Below are positions 1-8,538 of a stretch of DNA of 31,897 bases, piece after piece (positions within the stretch are counted from its first letter, which is position 1; every line of letters starts with the position of its first letter). The stretch is from the NCBI GenBank assembly GCA_964455395.1, contig CAYVWB010000051.1:1-31897 (forward strand). The letters run 5' to 3'. Under the pieces are notes generated by a model, which was given only the letters and a program-made list of their open reading frames with translations, made no database searches and had not been told where the DNA came from. This stretch comes from CAYVWB01 sp964455395 (GTDB taxonomy: Bacteria > Desulfobacterota > Desulfovibrionia > Desulfovibrionales > Desulfovibrionaceae). Both the position numbers and the translations under genes were made by a program.

Positions 1-1257
1 GGGGGGGACGGGCAGGGTGGGGTAGTCCTCGACCGCCGCGACACGCGGGATGCGCGCAGCGAAGGCGAGCCGTTCCACGGCGTTGTCGATGAGTCGGCCG
101 CTCTCGCCGCTGAGGCGCCGCACATCGGAAAGACCCATGGCGCCCAGCACCTCCAGCAACTGATCCCGCCAGGCGGTGGCGAGGTTGATCATGCGGTCGC
201 GCGTCCAGTCCACATCCAACGCGGCGCGCGTGTCGGCGGGCTGTGCGATTTCGGCCCAGAGCGCGCCGCCGGCGGCGATCTCCAGCACGCGGCCCAGCAG
301 GACGGCGTCTGCGCCGCAGGCCATGGCCTTGGCGGCGTGTTCCGGCAGAGCCATCCCCCCGGAAACGAGCAGCGTGACGCGACGCCGCACGCCCGCCTGC
401 GCTAGCCTTTCGTGGAGGGTGCGCAGGAAGGTGGGTGCGGGGACGTCGTGGGCCACGCCGTGGTGGTCGCAGTTGAGCTCCACGCAGTGAACGCCTGCAC
501 GCACCAGAGCGAGCACGCGGTCGACATCCAGATCCGGCCCGGCGAGCCGCGCGCACAGCACGGCGCCGGGGCAGTGCGCGCGGGCGGCGTCCAGGAGCGT
601 GGGCAAGGCGTCGAAGGGGGCGTCGAGCACGAGCATGGAGCAGCGGTCCGCGTGGACCAGCGCCGCCGGGGAGCAGATGACGGGGGCGGCGGCTTGGGCG
701 TGGGGCGAGCGCGCGATGGCGGCGAGGTCGAAGGTGGGCGGCAGAATGGCGGCCAGGCCCAGCTCGTGGGCGGCGGCCAGCACGCCATGCATGACAGTGG
801 TGACGGAGCTGCGGGAGCAGTCGAAGAAGAACGGCGCCGGGATGGTGAAGCAGGGGCCCTCGTCCCAGGCGGGGCGGCCGTCATCGAAGCGCAGCGCTGC
901 GGGCAGTCGGCCCACGTCCACGGCGGTGGCGATGTGCTCGCGGCCCAGGATGCCATCGCGGGTGGGGCGGACGATCTCGCTCATGTCCAGCCAGAGCGCG
1001 TCGTAGCCGACGCCGGCGAAGTCCCCGCCGTAGCCGGAGCCGGAGATGGGGATGGCGCCGGTTTCCGCCATGCGCCACGTCTGGGTGATGACGCTGGGCG
1101 ACCAGTACGGATCACCGTCTGCGGGCGTTGGGTGGCGGCCTTCCTTCAAATAGGGGTCCTGAGCGCTTTGTCCCAGCCGGGCCGGGTAGCCGCCCGGGGG
1201 CGGCGGCGCATTGCGGGGCCTGAAGCGTTCGGCGTATCGTTCTGCGTATGCGACCAT
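1..1257 (-). CDS. FMN-dependent glutamate synthase-like protein (partial, C-terminus outside window)
   Basis: This frame is open for 419 codons from ATG 1257 to the window edge, so the C-terminus is missing. It matches the FMN-binding (synthase) domain of glutamate synthase. About 100 residues in are GREHIATAVDVGR and an acidic, Pro-rich stretch; further on are SGGMALPEHAAKAMACGADAV, a phosphate/FMN-binding strand-loop typical of the GltS TIM barrel, and MGLSDVRRLSGESGRL, which resembles the end of that domain. The family reaction is reductive transfer of glutamine-derived ammonia to 2-oxoglutarate, with separate subunits supplying amidotransferase and electrons; stand-alone FMN-domain paralogues often have unknown substrates. 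The start is the first possible one, because an in-frame TAA lies two codons upstream. No clear Shine-Dalgarno sequence precedes it. It is divergent from the sulfotransferase gene. The family is fairly sure, the substrate is not. Confidence 0.83.
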   Translation of the reverse strand, partial: MVAYAERYAERFRPRNAPPPPGGYPARLGQSAQDPYLKEGRHPTPADGDPYWSPSVITQTWRMAETGAIPISGSGYGGDFAGVGYDALWLDMSEIVRPTRDGILGREHIATAVDVGRLPAALRFDDGRPAWDEGPCFTIPAPFFFDCSRSSVTTVMHGVLAAAHELGLAAILPPTFDLAAIARSPHAQAAAPVICSPAALVHADRCSMLVLDAPFDALPTLLDAARAHCPGAVLCARLAGPDLDVDRVLALVRAGVHCVELNCDHHGVAHDVPAPTFLRTLHERLAQAGVRRRVTLLVSGGMALPEHAAKAMACGADAVLLGRVLEIAAGGALWAEIAQPADTRAALDVDWTRDRMINLATAWRDQLLEVLGAMGLSDVRRLSGESGRLIDNAVERLAFAARIPRVAAVEDYPTLPVPP

Positions 1258-1504
1258 GGATTACCGGGGCTGAGGGGGGAGTGGCGGTTGCCGTGCTGCA
1301 GGATGAAGCGTTGGGGAGGGCGCCACATGCGCAACGCCGGCGTGAGACGTCGTCCAGCATCGGGGACAATACGGAAAAAGCGCGGCCGCGTCCAATCTCG
1401 CCGCGTCCGATCACGGCGTCTCGGGGGCCATGGGCCGCCGGGGGTGACGGCCGCACGGAACCTTGGTAGTGGTGGCGAAAGGCCTCACCAAGGAGCACGC
1501 GCCG

Positions 1505-2335
1505 GTGCGACCCGCCCTTTTTCTGCATATTCCCAAGACCGCCGGGACCACGCTGAACGCCGTGCTCGCCGCCAACTATCCGCCCGAGGCGACCGTACGC
1601 GTCTACGACCGCGAAAGCGCTGCGGCCTTCGAGGGCATGGACGAGCAGGCCTACAGCCGTCTGCAGCTGGTCCAGGGCCACCTCTTCGTGGCGGACTTCC
1701 ACGTGCTCACCAGCCGGTTCGGCGTCTTCACCTTCCTGCGGGACCCCGTGGAGCGCGTCATCTCCGAATACGAATTCCTCATGCGCTGGCCAGAGCACCA
1801 CCTCTACGAATTCATGACGCGCGAGGGCGTCACCCTGCGCGACTACGCCGCCGGCGAACGACCGGAGTTCGCCCGCCGCGCCCGCAACCTGATGACGCAC
1901 TCCCTCTGCGGCGTCGCGGCGGAGACTCCCGAAGCCCGTCTTGAAGCTGCGCTGGAAAACCTCTTCGAGCGTTTCGTCTGTTTCGGGACGGTGGCGCGCT
2001 TCGATGAGAGCCTCGTGCTTCTGCGCCAAGCTCTGGGTCTCGAACACATTCTCTACGAGCCGCAGAACGTCCGTGTCCGCCGAGCCGCTCCGGACCGTCC
2101 GCAGCCCACGGCGGAAGACAAGGCATTCATCCGGGAGCGCAACGCCCTGGACATGGCCTTGTACGCGGCGGCCGTGACCGAGCTGGACCGGCGCATGGAG
2201 GCGCGGGGGCGGGAGTTCGCCAAGGCCGTGGCGCGGTTCAAGGCGCTCAATACGCGGTACCAGGCGATGGCTGCGCAGGTGATGGCCCGCGAAGGCGCCG
2301 ACGAGGTTCGCCACGGGTTGTTGCGGCCCAAATGA
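1505..2335 (+). CDS. Sulfotransferase-family protein
   Basis: A 276-residue soluble protein. It begins almost at once with HIPKTAGTT, the 5'-phosphosulfate-binding loop of PAPS-dependent sulfotransferases of the heparan/carbohydrate (Sulfotransfer_2) type. FTFLRDPVERVISEYEF follows at about residue 75 and is the 3'-phosphate-binding motif with its Arg and Ser. These enzymes move sulfate from PAPS to sugar hydroxyls, which fits the polysaccharide genes that follow. TTG 1463 and GTG 1469/1472 are alternative starts in the same frame. I prefer GTG 1505 because AGGAG lies at 1491-1495, nine bases upstream, and because family members start just before the PKTAGT loop. The C-terminal third is helical and charged. 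The acceptor is unknown. It is 72 bp upstream of glf and could be co-transcribed with it. Confidence 0.8.
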   Translation: MRPALFLHIPKTAGTTLNAVLAANYPPEATVRVYDRESAAAFEGMDEQAYSRLQLVQGHLFVADFHVLTSRFGVFTFLRDPVERVISEYEFLMRWPEHHLYEFMTREGVTLRDYAAGERPEFARRARNLMTHSLCGVAAETPEARLEAALENLFERFVCFGTVARFDESLVLLRQALGLEHILYEPQNVRVRRAAPDRPQPTAEDKAFIRERNALDMALYAAAVTELDRRMEARGREFAKAVARFKALNTRYQAMAAQVMAREGADEVRHGLLRPK

Positions 2336-2407
2336 GGCTGCGCGCCTGCGCGACATATCCACAACCGTCCGGAAGACGAATTCGCACAGGGGTGAGGGAG
2401 CACGATC

Positions 2408-3571
2408 ATGGATTTTGCGGATGCGACCCTGCTGGTAGTGGGCTGCGGCTTCTACGGCGCAGTGACGGCCGAGCGCCTGGCCGAGGACCTCGGCGCGCAG
2501 GTGCTCGTCATCGACAGGCGCCGTCACATCGGCGGCAACGCCTACAGCGAACCCGACGCGGACACGGGCGTTGAACGGCATGTCTACGGTTCGCACATCT
2601 TTCATACGCACGACGAAGCCGTGTGGCGTTATGTCACGCGGTTCACGGCCTTCAACACGTACCGGCACAAGGTGCTCTCCCGCCACCGGGGCAAGGTCTA
2701 CCACATTCCCATCAACCTCATGACCATCAACGCTTTCTTCGGGAAGGACATGACCCCGGACGAAGCGCGGGCGTTCATCGCCGCACAAGCCGCCGCGGAC
2801 GCCGTGGCGAACCCCACGAACCTGGAGGAGCAGGCCATTTCCCTCATGGGCAGGCCCCTCTACGAAGCCTTCGTGCAAGGCTACACCACCAAGCAGTGGC
2901 GCACGGACCTGCGGGAGCTGCCCGCCTCCATCATCCAGCGCATCCCGGCGCGATTCAACTACGACTGGGGCTACTTCGACGACCCCTGGCAAGGCATCCC
3001 CCTGGAGGGCTACACCACGCTCTTCACCCGTCTGCTGGCGCATCCCGGCGTTCATATACGGTTGGGGGTGGATTATTTCGATATCCGCGACCTGCTGCCC
3101 GCACGGCGGCTGGTGGTCTTCACCGGGCCCATCGACCGCCTCTTCGACTACCGCCACGGCCGGTTGGGGTACCGCTCCCTGCGTTTCGAGCACGAAACCG
3201 TCCCCACAGGCGACTTCCAGGGCACGGCCGTGATGAACTACGCCGAGACGAGCGTCCCCTTCACACGCATCCACGAATTCCGCCACTACCATCCCGAGCG
3301 GACAACATATCCGACGGACAAGACGACCATCACCCGCGAATACTCCGTGGAGGCCTCGCCCACGGACGAGCCCTACTACCCTGTCAACACGCCGGCGGAC
3401 CAAGCCGTTCTGGCGGCGTACCAGGCCGAGGTCGCGCGTCATCCGGAACTCGTCGCCGGGGGCCGGCTGGGCTCGTATCAGTATCTGGACATGGACGACG
3501 CCATCGCTGCGGCCCTGCGCGACTACAAGGCGGTCATCAAACCCCGGGCGCGGGCGCTGCTGGCGGGGTGA
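2408..3571 (+). CDS. glf: UDP-galactopyranose mutase
   Basis: A 387-residue FAD enzyme that interconverts UDP-galactopyranose and UDP-galactofuranose, the precursor of galactofuranose in surface glycans. The N-terminal Rossmann loop reads VVGCGFYGAV and is followed by the acidic end of the second strand (VIDRRRHIGGNAY), as in the family. Other signature stretches are YGSHIFHT near residue 60, VYHIPINLMTIN near residue 100, EAFVQGYTTKQW near residue 155 (the substrate-binding Trp region) and the late FRHYHPER/TREY segment. Length is normal for bacterial Glf (about 370-390). The start ATG has GAGGG nine bases upstream. The gene stands between the sulfotransferase and galE; GalE supplies its substrate UDP-galactose. 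Confidence 0.95.
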   Translation: MDFADATLLVVGCGFYGAVTAERLAEDLGAQVLVIDRRRHIGGNAYSEPDADTGVERHVYGSHIFHTHDEAVWRYVTRFTAFNTYRHKVLSRHRGKVYHIPINLMTINAFFGKDMTPDEARAFIAAQAAADAVANPTNLEEQAISLMGRPLYEAFVQGYTTKQWRTDLRELPASIIQRIPARFNYDWGYFDDPWQGIPLEGYTTLFTRLLAHPGVHIRLGVDYFDIRDLLPARRLVVFTGPIDRLFDYRHGRLGYRSLRFEHETVPTGDFQGTAVMNYAETSVPFTRIHEFRHYHPERTTYPTDKTTITREYSVEASPTDEPYYPVNTPADQAVLAAYQAEVARHPELVAGGRLGSYQYLDMDDAIAAALRDYKAVIKPRARALLAG

Positions 3572-3601
3572 GGGCGCACCGGAGGCGTCGCAAGCCGCGC
3601 G

Positions 3602-3629
3602 TTGACATCCCCCCGAAAGACGGCATACT
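3602..3629 (+). promoter_or_regulatory. Sigma-70-like promoter directly in front of galE
   Basis: TTGACA at 3602-3607 is a perfect -35 hexamer. It is followed by a 16-base spacer and CATACT at 3624-3629 (4/6 to TATAAT). Transcription would begin about 3636-3637, that is at the galE ATG itself. No Shine-Dalgarno sequence lies between the -10 and the ATG. A longer transcript from glf could also cover the gene. Confidence 0.45.
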
Positions 3630-3636
3630 TCCGCGC

Positions 3637-4656
3637 ATGCGCTCCCAAGTCCCCCGTGTGCTCATTACCGGCGGCGCCGGCTACATCGGCGCGCACGCCA
3701 ACCTGGCCCTCGCTGCACGAGGCGCGCCCACCCTGGTGGTGGACAACCTGGTCTACGGCCACCGCGAGTTCGTCCAGCACGGCGAGTTCGTCCTGGCGGA
3801 TCTTGCCGACATCGAACAGCTGCGGCTCGTCTTCCGACGTTTTCCCATCCGCTGCGTCATGCACTTCGCCGCGTACGCCTATGTGGGCGAGTCTGTCGTC
3901 AACCCATCGAAATATTACGAAAACAACGTTTGCGCCACGCTGAATCTTTTACGCGTCATGCAGGAATTCGAGGTCCGGACTTTCATCTTTTCATCCACCT
4001 GCGCCGTCTACGGGGAGCCCCAGCGCCTCCCCCTGACGGAAGACCACCCCCGCGCGCCGGTGAACCCCTACGGCCAGTCCAAACGCATGGTGGAGGATAT
4101 TCTCGCGGACTACGACCGCGCCTACGGCCTGCGTTCCGTCTGTTTGCGCTACTTCAACGCCGCTGGCGCCGACCCCGAAGCCCGTGTGGGCGAACGCCAC
4201 GACCCGGAGACGCACCTCATCCCGCTCACGCTCAAGGCCATCCGCACGCCGGAAAAGCCCATCTGCGTCTTCGGCACGGATTACGACACCCCGGACGGCT
4301 CCTGCATCCGCGACTATATTCACGTCTCGGACCTCGCCGAAGCGCACCTGCTCGCCATGGATTACCTGGAGACCGGCGGCGCAAGCCAAGCCTTCAACCT
4401 GGGCAACGAGCAAGGCTTCTCCGTGAGGGAGCTCATCGCCGCAGCCGAGGCTGTCACGGGGGAGCGCGTCCCCTGCGTCATGGGCGAACGCCGCCACGGC
4501 GACCCGCCGCGACTGGTCGGCAACGCCGCCAAGATCCGCGCGGAGCTCGGATGGTCGCCCAAGCATGCGGACATTCATGAAATTCTCGAAACGGCCTGGC
4601 GTTGGGAACAACGTGAAAGCCGGGCGAAAGCCGAGCGAAAGCTGGGCGAAAGCTGA
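3637..4656 (+). CDS. galE: UDP-glucose 4-epimerase
   Basis: A 339-residue short-chain dehydrogenase/reductase of the extended type that interconverts UDP-glucose and UDP-galactose with tightly bound NAD. Visible are the nucleotide-binding loop GGAGYIGAH near the N-terminus, DNLVYGH at the end of strand 2, the catalytic SSTCAVYG segment, and the YGQSKRMVE active-site Tyr/Lys motif. CLRYFNAAGADP and DGSCIRDYIHVSDLA are GalE-typical. The start is ATG 3637, giving MRSQVPRVLITGG; there is no Shine-Dalgarno sequence, but a promoter sits immediately upstream, so the transcript may be leaderless. The last residues (ESRAKAERKLGES) are encoded by an 11-bp tandem repeat that also contains the stop codon, so the extreme C-terminus looks recently made. 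Product feeds Glf. Confidence 0.94.
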   Translation: MRSQVPRVLITGGAGYIGAHANLALAARGAPTLVVDNLVYGHREFVQHGEFVLADLADIEQLRLVFRRFPIRCVMHFAAYAYVGESVVNPSKYYENNVCATLNLLRVMQEFEVRTFIFSSTCAVYGEPQRLPLTEDHPRAPVNPYGQSKRMVEDILADYDRAYGLRSVCLRYFNAAGADPEARVGERHDPETHLIPLTLKAIRTPEKPICVFGTDYDTPDGSCIRDYIHVSDLAEAHLLAMDYLETGGASQAFNLGNEQGFSVRELIAAAEAVTGERVPCVMGERRHGDPPRLVGNAAKIRAELGWSPKHADIHEILETAWRWEQRESRAKAERKLGES

Positions 4657-4669
4657 GCGAGAGCTGAGC
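4615..4669. repeat. 11-bp tandem repeat, five copies, spanning the galE stop codon
   Basis: Five consecutive units of the form GAAAGCYGRGC start at 4615, 4626, 4637, 4648 and 4659; the last begins GAGAGC. The stop TGA of galE (4654-4656) lies inside the fourth unit. Since 11 is not a multiple of 3, gain or loss of one unit changes the reading frame of the tail. Confidence 0.9.
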
Positions 4670-4853
4670 CGGACGGCGACCGCCGGCCACACGCCGCCGG
4701 CTGAGGGTTGACCCCCGGCGACCATTCGCCGTACACATCCCGGACCACTCCCCCGACGCCTCGAGAGGGGAGGCCCGTCCGTGCGACAGCAGCGCCTGCG
4801 GGCTTCGAGCAGGTTCAGCCCAAGTTCCCCAGACCTTCACCACGAGGGATTGC

Positions 4854-6266
4854 ATGCTCCTTCCTGTCATCCTCTGCGGCGGCCGCGGCACACGCCTGTG
4901 GCCGCTTTCCCGCGACCTCTATCCCAAACAGCTCCTGCCGCTGGCCGGCGAACTGACCATGCTGCAGCAGACCATCGCCCGGCTGAAGGGCCTCGAACAG
5001 CAGCCGCCGCTTTTGCTCTGCAACGAGGAGCACCGGTTCATGGTGGCGGAACAGATGCGCCGACAAGCCGTCACGCCGCGCGCCATCGTGCTGGAGCCCG
5101 TGGGCCGCAACACGGCGCCGGCCATCGCCGTGGCGGCTTTGCACGCCGTGAGCGAAGGCGACGATCCCGTCCTGCTCGTGCTGCCGGCGGACCACGTCTT
5201 CTTCGAGGAACAACCCTTCCGCGACGCCGTGGAGAGCGCCCTGCCCCTGGCGCGCGCCGGTGAGATCATCACCTTCGGCATCAACCCCGACCGACCCGAG
5301 ACAGGCTATGGCTACATCAAAGCGGGCGCCTCCCTGGGTGGGAACGCCGCCGTGGTGGAGCGTTTCGTGGAGAAGCCGGACGAACCCACGGCGCAACGCT
5401 TCCTGGAAGAAGGCGGCTACTTCTGGAACAGCGGCATGTTCTTGTTCCAGGCTTCCCGCTATCTCGACGAGCTGGCTCGTCACGCGCCCGACATCCTGGA
5501 CGCCTGCCGCGCCGCGTTCAAGGCCGAAGCCACGGACCTGGACTTCGTGCGGCTGGACGCCGAGGCTTTCGCCGCTTGTCGCGATGAATCCATCGATTAC
5601 GCCATCATGGAGAAGGTGGACCGCGCAGTGGTCATCCCCTTGCACGCCGGCTGGAGCGACCTGGGCTCCTTCAGCGCCCTGCACCAGGCCGCCCCGCGCG
5701 ACGCCGCCAACACCGCCGCTGTCGGGGACGTGATCACGGAGGATGTTTCCAACAGCTATCTGCGCTCCGACCATCGCCTGCTGGCTGCCGTGGGGGTGGA
5801 CAATATAGTGGCGGTGGAGACCTCGGACGCCGTGCTCATCGCCAGCATGGATCGGGTGCAGGACGTCAAGAAGATCGTCTCGCGTCTGAAAGCCGATGGC
5901 CGCGAGGAGGCCACGGCGCACAGCCGGGTCTACCGACCTTGGGGCGACTACGAGTCCATCGACCACGCCACTCGTTACCAAGTCAAGCGCATCACCGTGA
6001 AGCCCGGCGCGGCGCTCTCCTTGCAGATGCACCACCACCGCTCGGAGCACTGGGTGGTGGTCAGCGGCACAGCCAAGGTCATCCGCGACGACGAGGAGCT
6101 GATCCTCAAGGAAGACCAGTCCATCTACATTCCCCTTGGCGCGCGCCACCGGCTGGAGAACCCGGGCCGCATCCCTCTGGAGCTCATCGAGGTCCAGACG
6201 GGCGCTTATCTGGGCGAGGACGACATCGTGCGTTTCGAGGATGTGTACGGTCGCGTGAAAGGCTAG
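4854..6266 (+). CDS. manC: Mannose-1-phosphate guanylyltransferase / mannose-6-phosphate isomerase (bifunctional, type II)
   Basis: A 470-residue two-domain enzyme. The N-terminal nucleotidyltransferase (about 1-345) opens with ILCGGRGTRLWPLSR and YPKQLL, the GTP and Mg binding loop of GDP-mannose pyrophosphorylases, and has EPVGRNTAPAIA and RFVEKPDEPTA. The C-terminal cupin (about 355-470) carries VKPGAALSLQMHHHRSEHW, the metal-binding His/Gln/Glu set of type II phosphomannose isomerases. It makes GDP-mannose from mannose-1-phosphate; the cupin can interconvert fructose-6- and mannose-6-phosphate. Length equals that of AlgA/ManC. The ATG has GAGGG five bases upstream. The 197-bp gap after galE contains only a weak promoter-like TTGACC near 4707. 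The role is supply of GDP-mannose-derived sugars for surface glycan. Confidence 0.94.
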   Translation: MLLPVILCGGRGTRLWPLSRDLYPKQLLPLAGELTMLQQTIARLKGLEQQPPLLLCNEEHRFMVAEQMRRQAVTPRAIVLEPVGRNTAPAIAVAALHAVSEGDDPVLLVLPADHVFFEEQPFRDAVESALPLARAGEIITFGINPDRPETGYGYIKAGASLGGNAAVVERFVEKPDEPTAQRFLEEGGYFWNSGMFLFQASRYLDELARHAPDILDACRAAFKAEATDLDFVRLDAEAFAACRDESIDYAIMEKVDRAVVIPLHAGWSDLGSFSALHQAAPRDAANTAAVGDVITEDVSNSYLRSDHRLLAAVGVDNIVAVETSDAVLIASMDRVQDVKKIVSRLKADGREEATAHSRVYRPWGDYESIDHATRYQVKRITVKPGAALSLQMHHHRSEHWVVVSGTAKVIRDDEELILKEDQSIYIPLGARHRLENPGRIPLELIEVQTGAYLGEDDIVRFEDVYGRVKG

Positions 6267-6433
6267 CGCAGCGGCAGGGCGCATCGCGTCGGACGGGGTG
6301 GCGAGGCTCATCCTCCGGCCGTTCACATGGCTGGGGCGGCGTCGTGACGGCCCTCTGCGCGAAGCGTTTCGCGTGCGTTGCGAGGCCGGGTGCGACGGGT
6401 GACAGGCTCTGGCAGGGCGCGCAGAGGCGCCGC

Positions 6434-6880
6434 TCAAGCGTGGCGTGCGCGGATGAGTTCGCTTTTGAGCAAGGCCCGCAGCGCTTCGATGTCGCCATCT
6501 TTGTTCAAGGTCGCGATGGTCAATTCGGCCAGAGGCGCATGGACCGCGCCGCCGAAGCTGTGGACCACAAGGGGGGCGCCGCGCAGGGCCGCGCGCAACC
6601 GCGCCGTGGCTGCGGCGTCGTCCAGGCCGGGGAGTTCCGGATCCAGCAGCACCACAGGCCGTGGGGCGTCGGCCCCGCCCTGCGCAAGGGCGGCGAAGAG
6701 CTCTTTGGCGGACGCAGCGGCGATGACGTGATGGCCGTCGCGGGCGAGCTCGCGCGCCAGCAAGGTGCGGACGTGGCGTGCGCGTTCGGCGAGGACCACG
6801 CGCGAGGGGGCGTGCTTCGGCGTCGGCGCTTGGGATTTGCGCGGGGGGGCGCCATTGTCGCGGCGAGTGGAGTCGGGCAT
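6434..6880 (-). CDS. Receiver-like protein, divergent
   Basis: A 148-residue protein. After a charged 25-residue leader it resembles a response-regulator receiver: VVLAERARHVRTLLAREL (strand 1, helix 1), VVLLDPELPGLDD (strand 3 with the candidate phosphoacceptor Asp), VVHSFGG (strand 4, Ser in the Thr/Ser position) and LNKDGDIEAL (Lys of strand 5). The acidic pair at the end of strand 1 is reduced to Ala-Glu, so metal binding may be weak. It is the last gene of a minus-strand signalling cluster and lies tail-to-tail with manC. The start at 6880 has no good ribosome binding site, and the leader may be shorter. Pseudo-receiver or very diverged receiver; the family call is moderate. Confidence 0.6.
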   Translation of the reverse strand: MPDSTRRDNGAPPRKSQAPTPKHAPSRVVLAERARHVRTLLARELARDGHHVIAAASAKELFAALAQGGADAPRPVVLLDPELPGLDDAAATARLRAALRGAPLVVHSFGGAVHAPLAELTIATLNKDGDIEALRALLKSELIRARHA

Positions 6881-6982
6881 TGATCTGAAGCGGTTCCGTG
6901 GGCGACGCCCGAGGCGTCACGGCGCGCAGGAGGTGAGGGTGGAGCGCGCCGCGACACGTCGGACAGGCAAGGCCATGTCGCT

Positions 6983-7423
6983 TTACTTCTTCTTCATCAT
7001 CCGTTCGGCGCTTTCCCGGTCGCCTTCTTCGGCGAGGCCGGCGCTGGCCATGGAGTTTTCCAGCATGTCCGGCAAGCTCTTGATGAAACCCCAGAAGCCG
7101 CCCATTTCACTTTTTTCGAAGTAGGCGGACTCCAGCCCTTCCGTGGCTTCCTTGACTTTGGCGTCGCCGAAGCCAGTGAGCAGCACGGTTTTCAGGTTGG
7201 GCTGGATCTCCTTGAGTTTGGTGATGGTCACCAGGCCGTCCATGCCGGGCATCTTGAGGTCCACCACGGCGGCGTCGAACGTCATGGTCTTGGCCTTTTC
7301 CAGGGCTTCTTCGCCGCTGTTGACCATGACAGGCTCGAAGCCCTTGAGTTTCATGCGTTCGCTCACGCCGTCCAGGAATTCCTGTTCGTCATCCACCAGC
7401 AGCACTTGGATCGATTTTTCCAT
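6983..7423 (-). CDS. Response regulator, receiver domain with short C-terminal tail
   Basis: A 146-residue protein made of one CheY-like receiver plus about 25 extra residues. It has the acidic pair in VLLVDDEQEF, the phosphoacceptor Asp55 in VVDLKMPGMDG, Thr in LLTGFGD and Lys in YFEKSE. The tail (ending SAERMMKKK) is charged and has no DNA-binding fold. Strand 5 is followed by FEKSEMGGFWGF rather than the usual KP, so the output face is unusual. I start at ATG 7423 because the gene has the strong GGAGGAGG site just upstream; an in-frame extension to 7483 has no such site. It follows another receiver gene by 72 bp and probably acts in the same relay. Confidence 0.9.
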   Translation of the reverse strand: MEKSIQVLLVDDEQEFLDGVSERMKLKGFEPVMVNSGEEALEKAKTMTFDAAVVDLKMPGMDGLVTITKLKEIQPNLKTVLLTGFGDAKVKEATEGLESAYFEKSEMGGFWGFIKSLPDMLENSMASAGLAEEGDRESAERMMKKK

Positions 7424-7495
7424 GCCATCCTCCTCCGTTATCCGGGGCGTACGGCGGCTCGCCCCTGTGTTGACCTGTTGCACGAATGGTCCGGC

Positions 7496-7864
7496 TTACC
7501 CCCCAGCCGCCAGTTTTTCAAGCAGCGAGGTGAGCGCCGCCAAATCGATTGGTTTCTGCAGATAGTCCTTGGCGCCGATGGCCAGGGCTTCGTCGCGCTC
7601 CTGGTCGGAGCCGTGCCCCGTGAGCATGACGACCGCTTGTTGGGGGCGCCGCTCCAGGATCTTGCGCAAAGTCTCAAGACCGCTCATGCCCGGCATCTTC
7701 AGGTCCAGAACGACGACATCCGGGGCCGCATCCTCCAGTTTGGCCAAGGCGGTTTCGCCATCCTTGGCCACGGTGGGTTGGAAGTCGCGCAACTCCAAGC
7801 GCTCGGCGAGCGTTTCCACGAAGTCGGCTTCGTCGTCCACCAGCAAAATGCGCAGGGAACTCAT
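7496..7864 (-). CDS. CheY-like single-domain response regulator
   Basis: A 122-residue protein consisting only of a receiver: acidic pair in ILLVDDEADF, phosphoacceptor Asp54 in VVLDLKMPGMSG, Thr in VMLTGHGS, Lys-Pro in YLQKPIDL. There is no output domain, so it must act by protein contact or as a relay intermediate. Its start overlaps the stop of the preceding kinase-like gene by 4 bp (ATGA), indicating translational coupling and a likely partnership. Similarity to the receivers at 6983-7423 and 14131-14526 suggests duplication within the island. Confidence 0.93.
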   Translation of the reverse strand: MSSLRILLVDDEADFVETLAERLELRDFQPTVAKDGETALAKLEDAAPDVVVLDLKMPGMSGLETLRKILERRPQQAVVMLTGHGSDQERDEALAIGAKDYLQKPIDLAALTSLLEKLAAGG

Positions 7865-8538
7865 CGACTCGCTCCTTGGGTTGTGACGAGCAGGCGCCCA
7901 TTGTCTGCGCGCAACACCAGGCCGGCGCGCGCCAGCAAGGCGGCGGTTTCGGCCGGCGCTTCGTGTGGGGGCGGCAGGGGGGCGGCGGTCCGCACGGTCA
8001 GGCCGGGCGCCTGGTCATCGGTCAGCTCCAGTGTCTCGCCGGCGGCGCACACGGTCAGCAGCCACCGCAGCATGGCCAGCAGGGCGGCTTGCACGGCGGC
8101 GGGGTCGCCTTGCGCGGGGAGGGGGCCGGCAGTGACGACGGCGATGGCGATCTGCGCCTGGCTGGCGGGACGCGTCATGAAACGCGCAGCAAGGGCGGCG
8201 AGGGCGGCCATGTCCATCTCCCGACTCACGAGGGCGCCGGGGTGCTCGGCGCGGTTGTCCGGCAGGTGCGCAAGCTGATTGAGATCCGTGGCGAGACCAT
8301 GGCCCCGGGCCACCTGTTTCTGGATGGAGCCGAGGGATTTTGCGGCGCGCTCCAGAGCAGCGGCGGCTTTCTCCGGGTCGGCGGCGGCCATGTCCAGGAG
8401 GTCCTCGGCCAAGCCGGCGGCTTCCCCGATGATGGCGAGCACGTTGTTCAACTCGTGACTCTGGGCGGCCAGGCCGCGGCTGATGGCCAACAGTTCCAGA
8501 CCTTCCGTAGCGGTCGGGGGGCGGGATGCGTCATCCAT
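7861..8538 (-). CDS. Degenerate histidine kinase / histidine-phosphotransfer-like protein
   Basis: A 225-residue soluble protein with no membrane segment. Near residue 30 it has QSHELNNVLAIIGEAAGLAE, a HisKA dimerisation helix keeping the phosphoacceptor His and the following Glu-x-Asn-Asn. The part that should be the HATPase domain (about 110-225) lacks an Asn N-box (LLAMLRWLLTV instead) and has no clear G1 or G2 Gly boxes. The protein therefore looks like a kinase paralogue that lost ATPase function, comparable in layout to Spo0B or ChpT phosphotransferases. ATG 8538 is preferred, with GGAG about 8 bases upstream. It overlaps the end of the kinase gene upstream by 8 bp and the receiver gene downstream by 4 bp. 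A relay kinase-to-this-protein-to-receiver is inferred. Confidence 0.75.
   Translation of the reverse strand: MDDASRPPTATEGLELLAISRGLAAQSHELNNVLAIIGEAAGLAEDLLDMAAADPEKAAAALERAAKSLGSIQKQVARGHGLATDLNQLAHLPDNRAEHPGALVSREMDMAALAALAARFMTRPASQAQIAIAVVTAGPLPAQGDPAAVQAALLAMLRWLLTVCAAGETLELTDDQAPGLTVRTAAPLPPPHEAPAETAALLARAGLVLRADNGRLLVTTQGASR

Noticed and set aside
1112..3442. Minus-strand open frame of 776 codons opposite the sulfotransferase and glf
   Set aside because: Shadow of well-supported plus-strand genes in GC-rich DNA; no known motif and Gly/Val/Arg-biased composition.
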